From Corynebacterium choanae (GTDB taxonomy: Bacteria; Actinomycetota; Actinomycetes; Mycobacteriales; Mycobacteriaceae): a stretch of 64,000 bases of DNA. Below, in pieces: positions 40,778 to 51,119 of this stretch (its first letter is position 1; the number at the start of each line of letters is the position of its first letter). A model generated the notes under the pieces. That model worked only from the letters and a program-made list of their open reading frames with translations, did not search any database and was not told the origin of the DNA. The stretch is from NCBI RefSeq assembly GCF_003813965.1, contig NZ_CP033896.1, positions 1,612,001-1,676,000 of the forward strand, in the 5' to 3' direction. The translations under genes and the position numbers were made by a program.

Positions 40778-41311
40778 TTAGCACTTGTCAGATTGGGAAT
40801 CTCCATGCGGGGCTGAAGCGTCCCCAATCGCCGGGGTGGTGTGCGATGGGATGGCGGTAGTCAGCCCGGCTGGATCAAAATAGCTTGGCAAAGCAGCAGT
40901 ACCTCCAAGATGCAGCAGCCGCACCAGTGGCCGCAGCCGAAGCGCCCGCGTCGCAGTCACCGCATCGTTATAGAAGCGGATCGCTAACTCCACCCGGGTC
41001 ATCGCGCATTGAAGAGCTGGGTCTTCCCGCCGCGGATGGGCGTTAATCCGAAAGCTTAACGCCGCTTCGGCTTCCGCCCGCTGCTCCAAAGCGATTTTCG
41101 GGTTCACATCCACCCGCAGCGTCGCTGCCGGCGGCAGCGTATCGGTGATAGCAGCAAACACTAACGACCGCTGGTCGAGCGCGGCAAGCAGTTGTTGTCT
41201 TGCCGCATCGGTGCGAATGTGTAGCCGGTTGAGGCGTTGGGCAGTGAAATAGCTCCACATCGCCACAAGGCATAGCACCCCAACGATGCCAGCTACCCAC
41301 GGATCAATCAT
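40778..41311 (-). CDS. Conserved single-pass membrane protein, LemA-like
   Basis: 177 residues: one N-terminal membrane segment (about 5-22), followed by a helical region NRLHIRTDAARQQLLAALDQ and a second helix with MTRVELAIRFYNDAVTATRA, the arrangement seen in LemA-family proteins, which place such helices on one side of the membrane. The C-terminus is polar and probably disordered. Its ATG overlaps the pimA stop as ATGA, so translation is coupled to pimA. Role unknown; conserved next to pimA in corynebacteria as far as can be recalled. Confidence 0.75.
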   Translation of the reverse strand: MIDPWVAGIVGVLCLVAMWSYFTAQRLNRLHIRTDAARQQLLAALDQRSLVFAAITDTLPPAATLRVDVNPKIALEQRAEAEAALSFRINAHPRREDPALQCAMTRVELAIRFYNDAVTATRALRLRPLVRLLHLGGTAALPSYFDPAGLTTAIPSHTTPAIGDASAPHGDSQSDKC

Positions 41312-42420
41312 GCGAGTCGTACTTTCTCGTAGCCGGCAACAGTGGAATACACCGCTAACACTCGCTGGCCTACCACCGACCAGTCAAATTCTTGCGCCCG
41401 CTGCACACCCCCGGCGCGCAGTCGATGCCGCAGCTGCCAATCGCTCGCCAATCTGTCAAGGCTTGCCGCTAACGCGTGCGGATCACCGGTGGGAAAGAGC
41501 ATTCCAGCCGGCTGCTTGCTGGCTGCACCAGTGACAGCACGAAACGCCTCCAAGTCGCTGGCCAACACACATGCCCCGGCAGCCATCGCCTCCACGAGCA
41601 CAATTCCGAAGGATTCCCCGCCGGTATTCGGCGCACAGTACACATCGCTCGCGGCGAGTACTGCTGCTTTTTGAGCGTCGCTTACCCGCCCAAGATAGGT
41701 TACCTGTGGATGGGGGCGCGCAGTGCCTGCCCCCATTACTGTCACGGCAACAGGGCATTGCACAAATTCTAATGCCTGCAGTAGCACATCCAGGCCTTTT
41801 CGGGGCTCGTCGAGCCGCCCTAGAAAACACACCTGGAGCGGGTTCGTGGCTGTTGCAGCCGCCGCGCGGTGTGCATGCTGGTGGCGGGCAGCCGCAAACG
41901 GGGCAATATCCACCCCGTTCGGGATCACCACCGGATCGCCGCCTAATTGCAGCATTTGGAAACGACGAGCCATCTCAGAGACGGCAATGCCCGCCCGGAT
42001 TTTCTCCAGCAGCGGGGTCAACACCGGTTTGGCGATCTTTAACAATGTTGACGCATCCCCGGAGGTGTGGAAGGTGGCAACAATCGGTCCTTGGGCAAGT
42101 AGTAATGCCGCTAACGAATAGCTGGGACTATTTGGCTCATGCACATGCAACACGTCAAATTGTCCCTCCTGCAGAAACGTTTTCACCTGCTGCCGCACCT
42201 TCGGCCCGATCGACAACCGGGCAACTGAACCGTTGTATGGCACCGCCACTGATCCGCCGCCGCGCTGCACAAAATCAGGCACCGTTGCTGCTGCGGTTGC
42301 CGGCCCCAGCACCCGCACGTAATGCCCTTGACTACGCAGGAACTTCGCCATGTCGAGTACATGTGCCTGCACCCCGCCCGGCTCATCAAACGAGTAGGGG
42401 CACACAATTCCGATCCGCAT
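41308..42420 (-). CDS. pimA: Phosphatidyl-myo-inositol mannosyltransferase (PimA-type, GT4)
   Basis: Adds the first mannose to phosphatidylinositol from GDP-mannose. 370-residue GT-B glycosyltransferase: N-terminal MRIGIVCPYSFDEPGGVQAH, then VLHVHEPNSPSYSLAALL, VVIPNGVDIAPF, FLGRLDEPRKGLDVLLQAL and the EX7E motif in NTGGESFGIVLVEAMAAG. ATG 42420 is preceded by GGAGGG. It is downstream of the patA-like acyltransferase and pgsA genes, a short mannolipid pathway set. Confidence 0.92.
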   Translation of the reverse strand: MRIGIVCPYSFDEPGGVQAHVLDMAKFLRSQGHYVRVLGPATAAATVPDFVQRGGGSVAVPYNGSVARLSIGPKVRQQVKTFLQEGQFDVLHVHEPNSPSYSLAALLLAQGPIVATFHTSGDASTLLKIAKPVLTPLLEKIRAGIAVSEMARRFQMLQLGGDPVVIPNGVDIAPFAAARHQHAHRAAAATATNPLQVCFLGRLDEPRKGLDVLLQALEFVQCPVAVTVMGAGTARPHPQVTYLGRVSDAQKAAVLAASDVYCAPNTGGESFGIVLVEAMAAGACVLASDLEAFRAVTGAASKQPAGMLFPTGDPHALAASLDRLASDWQLRHRLRAGGVQRAQEFDWSVVGQRVLAVYSTVAGYEKVRLA

Positions 42421-42664
42421 CAGCCCTCCGGTTCCTCCTTCCAGGGTTCCCCTTTTGCCGCATGCGCCATGCCGCACCAGCCGGCTAGCCTGCAACGCCT
42501 TGCTCTATGCGTGGCAACCCTAGTCAACTTCCCCACTCAAATGAAAACCCCACACCGACACATCCACCATTGCATCGTGGCCCGGCAAAAGTGGACTGGG
42601 TCTCTGTGTCGGCTGAACAATTTTCCTGGCGTTTGCGCCGAGGCTTATTTGCACCAAGGAGCGC

Positions 42665-43642
42665 CTAGCGCTGCTCTAGATCTGCCACAAACACCGGCTG
42701 CAGCATGTGCCAATCCGCCGGATGGGCTGTGATGTGCTGGGTAAACCTGTCCGCCAGTCGGGCAATCAGCCCACCGACTGGCATAGCTTGCACGGCACTG
42801 CGCCCCTGCTCACTGACCGGGTTCAGATCTTCGCTGACAGCAAACCGCCACCCATTGTCGGTAAACCACAAATCAGCCACATGCACCGCACAGTCAGTGG
42901 CGCGGGCAAGTTTTTCCGGGCCATACGGCAACTTTGCCAACTCGCCACACAACGGCACTTCCACCCCGTGTCGTGATAAATCCCGCTCCCCTAGCAGCAC
43001 CACCGGCTGCCGGTTGTTGAGCCGCGAAATAAGCTGCGGCACAACCGGCCCGTCGCCGCGGGAAGCAATCACCTCAAACCCGAGTGTTTCGCGATAGTTC
43101 ACAAACGCGGAAAACAGCACCTCTGGTCGGAGCCGTTCCGCAACAGTAGTAAACGATCCCAGCTTGGTGGTAAGCCACCATCCAGCTAAATCCCAATTGC
43201 CCGAATGCGTCGTCACCAACAGCACGGGACGATCCGCCGCAATCGACTCCTGCACATGTGCAAACCCGGTCACCGACGCATCAAGTCGCTTCAACAGCCC
43301 TGGTGTATGCACCAGCTCCCGCAGGCGAAACGCCTCCAACCAGTAGCGCACATAGGAGGCCGTCGACGCAATCACCAATGATGTAGTCACCGCTTCTGGC
43401 CCAACGACCCGGGTGAGATTGCGCCGCAGCTGCTCCATGCCGCGGCCGTTCTGCGACACGATTCGACCAATGATGCCCGGCAACACCGCAATGAGCCGGT
43501 CAGGTAAAAATTTCACCACCTGCCAGGCGGCGATATAGCCAATAGCTGCCACATCCCGGGAGGCAACCGCCTGCACCAGCAGATTGTTCCGCATCCGTGC
43601 CACAGCTGACTGTACCCGGCATGCCTTCGATACCTTCACCAT
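42665..43642 (-). CDS. Phosphatidylinositol mannoside acyltransferase (PatA-like)
   Basis: HtrB/LpxL-type lysophospholipid acyltransferase. The HX4D catalytic motif is His146-x4-Asp151 in TTHSGNWDLAG, with FVNYRETLGFEVI and the later GERDLSRHGVEVPL region completing the pattern. 325 residues. In actinobacteria this enzyme acylates the mannose of phosphatidylinositol mannosides. AAGGAG lies 4-5 bases before ATG 43642. Between pgsA and pimA, which fits the role. Confidence 0.88.
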   Translation of the reverse strand: MVKVSKACRVQSAVARMRNNLLVQAVASRDVAAIGYIAAWQVVKFLPDRLIAVLPGIIGRIVSQNGRGMEQLRRNLTRVVGPEAVTTSLVIASTASYVRYWLEAFRLRELVHTPGLLKRLDASVTGFAHVQESIAADRPVLLVTTHSGNWDLAGWWLTTKLGSFTTVAERLRPEVLFSAFVNYRETLGFEVIASRGDGPVVPQLISRLNNRQPVVLLGERDLSRHGVEVPLCGELAKLPYGPEKLARATDCAVHVADLWFTDNGWRFAVSEDLNPVSEQGRSAVQAMPVGGLIARLADRFTQHITAHPADWHMLQPVFVADLEQR

Positions 43643-43746
43643 GTTGCTCCTTGTTCCATCGCCCTAACCCCGCACCCACCAGTAAGCAACCACGTTGCGC
43701 CAAGCACCGCACCAGGGTACACAACCAGCGAAGGCGACATCCTCTG

Positions 43747-44388
43747 TTACGGGTGAGCGCCTGGTGGTGGGGCAAGCGGATTTTGAGCAAACTTTGATCG
43801 CTTCGCCATCAGTAACCGTTGTATCACTGTTGCGACGCTTCCTACCGCCAGCAGCCACAACGCCACCGGCAGTGCCCAAGAGACACCTAAACCAGTCAAT
43901 CCCAAGCCGATCAAAGAAACCAATAGCCGTTCGGCGCGTTCAACAATGCCCCCAACAATAGGCAAACCGCCTGCTTCAGCACGCGCCTTCACATAGGAGA
44001 TCACCTGCGACGAAACCAACACGATGAGTGCTGCCGCAACATGCCACCGCGGCGCCCCGGCGGAATACACCAGCCACCACAGTATCGCCGCAAACAACGC
44101 ACCGTCGGTAATCCGGTCACAGCTTGCATCCAGCGTCGCCCCAAAACTGGTGCCACCCCGCGACATGCGCGCCATCGTCCCGTCGATGAGATCAAATGCG
44201 GTAAACACCGCAATGGTGATCGCTGCCGCAAACAGATGACCGGTCGGAATCAACGTGCAACACGCCAGCACTGATAACACCGCCGAGGCAATCGTCACCT
44301 GATTCGGACGAATCCCCAGTTGCAGCAACGATTTCGCTAACGGATCGACCACCACAGCAGCCGGCTTGCGCCCACCAACACTGAGCAT
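43747..44388 (-). CDS. pgsA: Phosphatidylinositol phosphate synthase (CDP-alcohol phosphotransferase)
   Basis: 213-residue integral membrane enzyme with the CDP-alcohol phosphotransferase motif: Asp66-x2-Asp69-Gly70-x2-Ala73-Arg74-x8-Gly83-x3-Asp87-x3-Asp91. By context (patA, pimA next to it) it should make phosphatidylinositol phosphate from CDP-diacylglycerol and inositol phosphate. About five or six membrane segments. ATG 44388 has GAGGAG 11 bases upstream. HIT gene ends 19 bp before it. Confidence 0.9.
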   Translation of the reverse strand: MLSVGGRKPAAVVVDPLAKSLLQLGIRPNQVTIASAVLSVLACCTLIPTGHLFAAAITIAVFTAFDLIDGTMARMSRGGTSFGATLDASCDRITDGALFAAILWWLVYSAGAPRWHVAAALIVLVSSQVISYVKARAEAGGLPIVGGIVERAERLLVSLIGLGLTGLGVSWALPVALWLLAVGSVATVIQRLLMAKRSKFAQNPLAPPPGAHP

Positions 44389-44407
44389 GCTTCGAACACT
44401 CCTCGTT

Positions 44408-45055
44408 CTATCCGGCCAGATCAGGATGCGGAAGCGACTGCCACGCCTGCGCCAGCAAGGTGCGGGTGTCCTGCAATGTCTGCGGCAGCACCTTCACCCC
44501 GTCGATCACCGTCATAAAATTCGCATCCCCACTCCACCGGGGAACTATATGCATGTGCAGATGATCCCCCACGCTCCCACCGGAGGCTTTCCCCAAATTA
44601 AAACCGGCATTGACCGCGTCCGGATGCGACACCTGCTTCACGCAGCGGATCGCATGCTGGGCAAATGCCATCAATTCGCGGGATTCCGCCTGGGTGAGGT
44701 CTTCGAGATTGGCAACCTTCCGATAGGGGATCACCATCATATGCCCCGGATTGTAGGGATAGAGATTCAACACACAAAACACATGCGTCCCACGGGCGAC
44801 AATCAGCCCGTCCTCGTCAGATAACGTTGGCACCACTAAAAAGGGATCCTTGCGGGTTGCCCGCGCAGCTGCCGTATCGGTGTCCTTCTCCGGTGCCGCA
44901 TGCTGCTCAGCACTGGTTGCCGCCGCCTGCGAATTGCTCGCATCGGCAGTCGCCGGCGATTGCGCAATATAGTGCATCCGGTAGGGCGCCCACAGCCGAA
45001 GCAGCCGATCAGGGGTGCCTAACCCCTGATCTACGATTGTCGAATCATCCTGCAT
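44408..45055 (-). CDS. HIT-family hydrolase (AP4A phosphorylase-like)
   Basis: Histidine-triad protein, 215 residues. The catalytic motif is HLHMHIVPRW (165-174), with LNLYPYNPGHMMVIPYRKV and LGKASGGSVGDH upstream. Family members hydrolyse or phosphorolyse dinucleoside polyphosphates. A Thr/Ala/Glu-rich segment (about 32-68) interrupts the N-terminal part and looks like an inserted flexible linker. It starts just downstream of thrS (481 bp) and directly precedes pgsA. Confidence 0.88.
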   Translation of the reverse strand: MQDDSTIVDQGLGTPDRLLRLWAPYRMHYIAQSPATADASNSQAAATSAEQHAAPEKDTDTAAARATRKDPFLVVPTLSDEDGLIVARGTHVFCVLNLYPYNPGHMMVIPYRKVANLEDLTQAESRELMAFAQHAIRCVKQVSHPDAVNAGFNLGKASGGSVGDHLHMHIVPRWSGDANFMTVIDGVKVLPQTLQDTRTLLAQAWQSLPHPDLAG

Positions 45056-45536
45056 ACCTCAAACCTCTTCTTCCACCCGGAAAGCCGAATATGTTGCCGG
45101 CGGCAACATGCTGCCCGTGCACAAGGGAACACTCCGGTACGGCGATCATCGTGCCGCACCTAACTACAGCTGTTGTGTGCCAACGACTATCGTGTTTCCA
45201 CCCTAGGCGTTGGCGACGCCCAGCAACAGGGTTTCTAGCAAAATACTTGCAAGGAACCTGCGTTGCACCACGCAGATGAACCACCGCTGTCCAGCGGCGT
45301 TGCACCCTTTGCTGGGATCTGTCACAGTCGCGCCCGCAACACTGCCTACCGGTGCTCCCCCTTCGCAGAACAACCCACCTGGCCACAGTCATGCACGACC
45401 CGACCAGGTGTATATGCACCGCCCCCAGCGGTAACAGCACAGTTCCACCGGCCAGACAGAAGCTGTTGCACCACGGTAGCGAACGTTCAGTTTCGCTACC
45501 GTGGTGCACCGCCGGATGAAACCGCAGCCCTGCTAT
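45056..45536. other. Spacer between thrS and the HIT gene
   Basis: 481 bp, containing the strong hairpin at 45467-45508. No gene is supported. Confidence 0.5.
45467..45508 (-). terminator. 17-bp hairpin downstream of thrS
   Basis: TGCACCACGGTAGCGAA pairs perfectly with TTCGCTACCGTGGTGCA around an 8-base loop, 28 bp past the thrS stop. No T-run follows on the minus strand. Confidence 0.6.
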
Positions 45537-47612
45537 TTACTCAGCATCCGGAAAAAGGACAGCTGCTTTCGGCTGCTCATTGCGACGGTCAGCGATCCAC
45601 TGTGCAATAAGCTCCACGGCTTGCGCCACCGGCACCCCATTGTGCTGGGTTCCATCCAAGAAACGGAACGACACCGCACCGGCTTCCACGTCGCGGGCAC
45701 CAGCCAGCAGCATAAACGGAATCTTGGCAGTGGTGTGATTGCGGATCTTTTTCTGCATCCGATCATCGCTGGCATCCACTTCCGCCCGAATACCACGCTG
45801 CCGCAGCTGATCCACCACCTGCTGGAGATGTGGCGCAAACTCGTCAGCCACCGGAATACCAACCACCTGGTGGGGAGCCAGCCACGCTGGGAATGCACCT
45901 GCATAGTGTTCCAGCAGCACCCCGAAGAACCGCTCAATCGAGCCGAACAGGGCACGGTGAATCATAATCGGCCGCTGCTTCGAGCCATCTGAGGCGGTGT
46001 ACTCCAGGTTGAAACGTTCCGGCAAATTGAAGTCGAGCTGCACCGTCGACATCTGCCAGGTACGACCAATTGCATCGCGGGCCTGCACCGAAATCTTTGG
46101 CCCATAGAATGCGGCACCGCCTGGATCTGGTACCAGGTCAAGGCCGGACTTTGTCGCTACCCGTTCCAAAATCTCAGTGGAACGCTGCCAAATCTCATCC
46201 GATCCGACAAACTTCCCCTCATCCTTAGTGGAAAGTTCCAGATAGAAGTCATCAAGGCCGTAGTCTTTCAACAACGACAAAATGAACTCCAACACCCGGG
46301 TGAGCTCAGCCTCAAGCTGATCTTCAGTGCAATAGATATGCGCATCATCCTGAGTGAAGCCACGCGCACGAGTCAACCCATGAATCACACCAGACTTCTC
46401 ATAGCGGTACACCGTACCGAACTCGAAAAGGCGCAGCGGCAGTTCACGATATGAACGTCCCCGGGAGGCAAAAATCAGATTGTGGAAGGGGCAGTTCATC
46501 GGCTTGGCATAGTAGTCCTGCGGCTGCTTGGTGCAGTTGCCGTCCGCGTCATATTCGCCGTCGAGTTTCATCGGCGGGAACATGCCGTCAGCATAGAAAT
46601 CGAGGTGCCCGGACTGCGCAAATAGATCCCCCTTCGTCAAGTGAGGGGTGTTGACAAACGAATAGCCGTGCGCCAGATGCTGCTTGCGGGAATGCTCCTC
46701 CATCTCCAGGCGGATCATGCCACCATCGGGATGAAACACCGGGAAGCCGGAACCAATCTCATCTGGGAAGCTAAACAGATCCATCTCTTGCCCCAAACGG
46801 CGGTGGTCGCGTTTTTCCGCTTCCTCAAGCATGCGCTGATATTCTTCCAGCTTCTCCTTCGACTCCCAGGCGGTGCCGTAGATCCGCTGCAAACCAACAT
46901 TGTTTTGATCCCCCCGCCAGTAGGCAGCCGAGGAACGAGTCAGGGCGAAAGCGGGAATATATTTCGTGGTCGGCACATGCGGCCCGCGGCACAAGTCATA
47001 CCACTCCACTTCCCCGCTGCGCGGGTTGATGTTGTAGTAGCCGGTCAGTTCACCGGCACCGATCTCGGTAGCTTCATCCGAGTTCGGATCAACATTGCCT
47101 TTATCGTCAATGAGTTCCAGCTTTAACGGTTCAGCCGCTAATGCCTGGCGCGCCTCAGCCGCATCTGCGTAGACGCGGCGTTCAAACTTCTGCCCCGACT
47201 TGATGATTTTCTTCATCCGCTTTTCCAGTTTCGCCAAGTCTTCTGGCGTAAACGCGTGATCGGTGAGGAAGTCATAGTAGAAGCCGTTTTCCACAGCCGG
47301 TCCGATACCAAGCTTGGTGCCTGGGAACTCTGCCTGCACAGCCTGTGCCAGCACATGGGTACAAGAGTGACGAATCACCGACCGCCCAGCTTCAGTAAAC
47401 GCCGGTACAGCGGTGACGGTGGTTTCTTGTTCTGGAACGAACCCGAGATCACGCAAGGTGCCATCGCTGGTTGCCACCGCCACGATGGCTTGTTCCCCCT
47501 TGGTAGGCAACTCCAGCTCCCGCATGGCAGCGCCTGCTGCAGTTCCTGCGGCAACAGTGAACGTCACAGGGGTGTAAGTTGCCAATTCGACGGCACTAAA
47601 AACAGATTCCAC
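45537..47612 (-). CDS. thrS: Threonyl-tRNA synthetase
   Basis: 691 residues: TGS domain at the N-terminus, editing domain with [11 protein letters not shown] (HxxxH), class II catalytic core with [15 protein letters not shown] and the zinc-ligand region [10 protein letters not shown], and the C-terminal anticodon-binding domain with [20 protein letters not shown] 47612 is preceded by AAGGAG, about 12 bases away. HIT-pgsA-patA follow on the same strand. Confidence 0.96.
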   Translation of the reverse strand: MESVFSAVELATYTPVTFTVAAGTAAGAAMRELELPTKGEQAIVAVATSDGTLRDLGFVPEQETTVTAVPAFTEAGRSVIRHSCTHVLAQAVQAEFPGTKLGIGPAVENGFYYDFLTDHAFTPEDLAKLEKRMKKIIKSGQKFERRVYADAAEARQALAAEPLKLELIDDKGNVDPNSDEATEIGAGELTGYYNINPRSGEVEWYDLCRGPHVPTTKYIPAFALTRSSAAYWRGDQNNVGLQRIYGTAWESKEKLEEYQRMLEEAEKRDHRRLGQEMDLFSFPDEIGSGFPVFHPDGGMIRLEMEEHSRKQHLAHGYSFVNTPHLTKGDLFAQSGHLDFYADGMFPPMKLDGEYDADGNCTKQPQDYYAKPMNCPFHNLIFASRGRSYRELPLRLFEFGTVYRYEKSGVIHGLTRARGFTQDDAHIYCTEDQLEAELTRVLEFILSLLKDYGLDDFYLELSTKDEGKFVGSDEIWQRSTEILERVATKSGLDLVPDPGGAAFYGPKISVQARDAIGRTWQMSTVQLDFNLPERFNLEYTASDGSKQRPIMIHRALFGSIERFFGVLLEHYAGAFPAWLAPHQVVGIPVADEFAPHLQQVVDQLRQRGIRAEVDASDDRMQKKIRNHTTAKIPFMLLAGARDVEAGAVSFRFLDGTQHNGVPVAQAVELIAQWIADRRNEQPKAAVLFPDAE

Positions 47613-48562
47613 GGTGTACCAGCGCTCCTTTTGCGCTCAAGCAGCCCCTGCATACCTGGCAGGTAGCTGCGTTTATCAGGTTTGATCGTTCCATTGAGAT
47701 TCACACAAAACCCAGCTGGCTTTCCGCAGCCTGACGCTGAGCTCTCCGCCAGCAGCTAACCTGCTGCGCAAGCACACTCCTGCAACACATTGAGCAGTGT
47801 TGCACGCCGCAAACACCGGTAACCGTTGCAGAGGCTGAGCAAAACAGGACACTAGCAGTAGTCACTTATTGCTGGCGGTGACAATCTGAATGTAACGCAG
47901 AAGTATGCTACCGGATGCGCAGCAGGAAACGATACCGTAAGGCAATTTTTCCCCTCCTCGCTGATACTTTGCTCATCACCCCCGGCACGCCGACTGTGCA
48001 AGCAAGGACAGCCCCACCCGCAGGTACCGAGTTTTCATGGAACAACCATTGGTGGCCGGCAGGTAAGTCCGGCGACCTGCTCCACACCGATTACTGTCTA
48101 CTGATACTGGTTTCGCCCCCATCGACACCAGACTTGAGAAAATACCGCTCTCCTGACTGTTTCCCCACGCCGCAACGGACAATTCAGCAACAGCGACAAC
48201 ACGCTGAAAACTCGTCTTGCCGAACAGCAGGATGACATGCAGCCCACTGAATGTTCCATCGCCGCACACGGCACAGCCGTGCAGCTGACCGGCTCTGCGG
48301 GGAAAGCCGCCTCACCTGAAAGCAACCAACAGGCTTGTTACCACCGCAATAATTACAACCACCTATCGCTTCCGGTCACCGACGATAGACTGCTTTGGAG
48401 ATTGCTGGCACAGCAGCTAGTGTCTCACGGCGCCAAAAGGGAAAATACCAGGTTGAAAACCAGCACCAGTGGTAGCAGCACGCAAGCTGAAACGATCAGC
48501 TGCCCCAGCTCGTCATGCTGCCACCGTTGGCACCTGGAACAGTTGAACAGGACTACTAGCGG
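47613..48562. other. 950-bp spacer between thrS and the DyP peroxidase gene
   Basis: The longest gene-free stretch in the window. Several open frames cross it on both strands but lack ribosome sites and family resemblance. Only very small inverted repeats were found (for example GCCGG/CCGGC, 48055-48073). Confidence 0.5.
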
Positions 48563-49873
48563 CTATCCTTCGAGCAAAGACTGCCCCCAGTAGGTGTCCC
48601 GCCCCTTTGCCCCTTGAGCATCCGTTCCGGGCGGGCAGGCGTACACCGCAGACCCAATGTGGGTGACCCACTGGTTGAGTCGATCAATAGTGTCGAGGCG
48701 TTGCTGAATCGGAATGAACTGCTCCCGCGGATCTTGTTGGAAACAGATAAACAGCAACCCAGAGTTTGCACCATCCTCACTGTCGGGTTCCGGCGGAAGA
48801 TCATAGCTGTAAGCACGGCGGCGCAGCTTCTGGTTGGGTTTATCCGCCGGATTGGTTGCCCGCGCCATATGAGAAGTCGGATCAATAACCGGTAGCCCAT
48901 AGCTATCCCGCGCCTCATAGTCGGGAGTGTCGGTTTCCTTCTTCCCGGTCAGTGGCGCACCAGAGTCGAGCTTGCGGCCAAACACTTGTTCCCGCGAAGC
49001 CCGGTCGAGTTTCTCCCATTCAAACATTTTGAATGCGATGCGGCGCAGCACAAGACAGGTTCCCCCATGGAGCCAATCTGGCCCCTCATCAATCCACACA
49101 ATGTCGTTATATTCTTTATCCTTGTTCGGATTGACAGTCCCATCTTTGAGCCCAAACAAATTCCGCGGGGCTCCCCCTTCCCGGGCACCACGCTGCGGCA
49201 AAAATCCGAGTTGTATCCAGCTTGGTGACACGTAGCTCATAGCGGAGCGAATCATGTGCCGCTGAGCATGCGCCAAAGTCAACTGATCGTCACAGCAGAG
49301 CTGCAATACAAGATCAGTTTGCCCCCATTTGTCATCGAGCTCGTCCCGTTCGAATGCTGGCAGCGGCTCCAACCAAGCAGGGCGTTGCGCCGGCTTTCCA
49401 ATGACCTCAAAGAGGCCAGGACCAAACCCACAAGTAATCGTCAAATGCGCCGGTGCCTTAGCCATTTCCGGTTCAAGATCCCCCAATGGAGCTGTCCCCG
49501 CAGTCAAACGCCTAGCATCTTCAGTCCACAGGGTAAGAAGGCGACGCACATCGTCAGCGTCTACTCCTGCCCGAAAGTTGAAACCGATGAGGGAGCAATG
49601 AGCTTGTTCAGCAGTCCGGATACCGGCCTGATGCTCATCATCGAACACCACCACCTCAGCAAGCTCATCAGTGACCGCATCAGTCGCCCCCGTAGCATCA
49701 GGGATCTCCCGAGTGTTTGTGGTGCGTGTTTGGCCATGAGCCAGCAGCGGTTGTGCCGCGGCAATACCGGCAGCAGTAGCAGACACACCAGCGAGAAAGG
49801 AACGACGAGACAGCGGTGCCGCATCCGGCTGCTGGTTGGTAGATTCGGGAGTTTCGTTTCGGTTGTGAACCAT
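48563..49873 (-). CDS. Tat-exported DyP-type (dye-decolourising) haem peroxidase
   Basis: 436 residues. Twin-arginine signal peptide LSRRSFLAGVSATAAGIAA; mature protein with the DyP fold: NLFGLKDGTVNPNKDK (the family's GxxDG-type motif with the distal Asp), and TSHMARATNP, which carries the probable proximal haem His. It is exported folded, so haem insertion occurs in the cytoplasm. Two start codons fit: ATG 49873 (AAGGAG 11 bases upstream) and GTG 49882; the first is chosen. It follows PCuAC and CopC genes on the same strand, as in other corynebacteria. Confidence 0.9.
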   Translation of the reverse strand: MVHNRNETPESTNQQPDAAPLSRRSFLAGVSATAAGIAAAQPLLAHGQTRTTNTREIPDATGATDAVTDELAEVVVFDDEHQAGIRTAEQAHCSLIGFNFRAGVDADDVRRLLTLWTEDARRLTAGTAPLGDLEPEMAKAPAHLTITCGFGPGLFEVIGKPAQRPAWLEPLPAFERDELDDKWGQTDLVLQLCCDDQLTLAHAQRHMIRSAMSYVSPSWIQLGFLPQRGAREGGAPRNLFGLKDGTVNPNKDKEYNDIVWIDEGPDWLHGGTCLVLRRIAFKMFEWEKLDRASREQVFGRKLDSGAPLTGKKETDTPDYEARDSYGLPVIDPTSHMARATNPADKPNQKLRRRAYSYDLPPEPDSEDGANSGLLFICFQQDPREQFIPIQQRLDTIDRLNQWVTHIGSAVYACPPGTDAQGAKGRDTYWGQSLLEG

Positions 49874-50333
49874 GCGGTACACATCTCCTTCTTACTTATT
49901 CCATTGATCTGCCACAACCAGGCTGCAGTGCACGATGGCGATGGCATCGGTTTTCATCCTGCGCTGCATTCGCGCCGATGATATTGGCATACGCTCTACG
50001 CTAGTAGAAACACATCCGTTCCTGCGGATAATTCGACGGTTCTGCTGTGTTTTGCAGGCATTGGCACTGTCACGACCAACCCCACCGCAAGCTGCTGCGC
50101 TAGCAGACAGCGTCTGCAGCAAGGTCTATCCCGTGCGCGGTTCACCGCGACTAACCAGTGTGTTCCTACCGCAGAAACCAGCACTACCGTTGCTCATCCT
50201 CGCAGACGTCACAATCCGGTAATGCTGATCCGTCACGCTTGAAAACCACTGAACCTGCTGATGAGACGCTCCGATCCACACCAGCCAGGTGCGATAGACC
50301 TTGCCCAGCTGGGAAGATCACAACTTGTGGAAA
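49874..50333. other. Spacer between PCuAC and the DyP peroxidase gene
   Basis: 460 bp including the DyP promoter region. No gene or strong hairpin is seen. Confidence 0.45.
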
Positions 50334-50999
50334 CTAGTGGGCTTCCTTGTCGTGATCGTGCCCTTCGTGACCTTCATGACCTGCATGGTCGGCATGTGAA
50401 TCATCACCATAGTTTTCCGCACCGGAGGCAATTTCCCGCACCGGAATATTGGTGTACTCGACAGTCTGACCGTCAGCGAATTCCACGGTCACATCGAAGG
50501 TGTCACCAGCCTTCACATCCTGGTTGAGTTTCATCACCATCATGTGATCGGCACCCGGCTTCAGTTCATAATCCTGACCCGGTTCCACCACGAAACCGCC
50601 CTCTTTCTCCTTCATCACCCCGTTGACAACCTCGTGCAGCTGGTTCATCCCTGCATCAATGGTGCTGGTGAAACCAACAATATTCAGCGGCTGATCAGTG
50701 TCATTTTCAAACACACCGAACAGTGCAGTGTGGCCGTCATCTTTCACAGCGGCCTTGAAGTAGGCATCCTTGAGCTGCACATTGTCGCTATTCAACTTCT
50801 CTGCAGCAGCTTCAGTGGTGGTCGAAGTTGAAGTCGAAGTACTGGTGGTCGTGCTCGGAGTGGTGGTCGTGGTGTCGGTTTCGGTTGCAACCGATGTCAC
50901 CGTCATATCGGCAGCAGAGTCGTCACTCCCACATGCAGACAGCACCAAAGCAGAAGCAACAGCAGCAGCGGCAGTGATTTTCACAGCAGAAATACGCAT
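50334..50999 (-). CDS. PCu(A)C-family copper chaperone lipoprotein
   Basis: 221 residues. Lipobox LVLSAC (Cys23) gives membrane anchoring; a Thr/Ser-rich linker (about 30-75) follows; the PCuAC domain contains LHEVVNGVMKEKEGGF and LKPGADHMMVMKL with the family's His/Met copper(I) ligands. The C-terminus is a His-rich tail (HADHAGHEGHEGHDHDKEAH) that could bind additional metal. ATG 50999 fits the signal sequence. Lies between CopC and the DyP peroxidase genes. Confidence 0.9.
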   Translation of the reverse strand: MRISAVKITAAAAVASALVLSACGSDDSAADMTVTSVATETDTTTTTPSTTTSTSTSTSTTTEAAAEKLNSDNVQLKDAYFKAAVKDDGHTALFGVFENDTDQPLNIVGFTSTIDAGMNQLHEVVNGVMKEKEGGFVVEPGQDYELKPGADHMMVMKLNQDVKAGDTFDVTVEFADGQTVEYTNIPVREIASGAENYGDDSHADHAGHEGHEGHDHDKEAH

Positions 51000-51119
51000 A
51001 AAACTCTCAATTCTTTGCAAAAGCGAATGAACACTGGAGGGAGTCATTGGCTCCCAACAACTTAGAACGCCATCGTTTGGTGTGGTGATGCCGCACCGAC
51101 GAAGATTCTTCCAACCCGG

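Noticed and set aside
47613..48562. Possible T-box or other riboswitch upstream of thrS
   Set aside because: The interval upstream of thrS is not followed by conserved T-box sequence, and no specifier/antiterminator arrangement could be seen.
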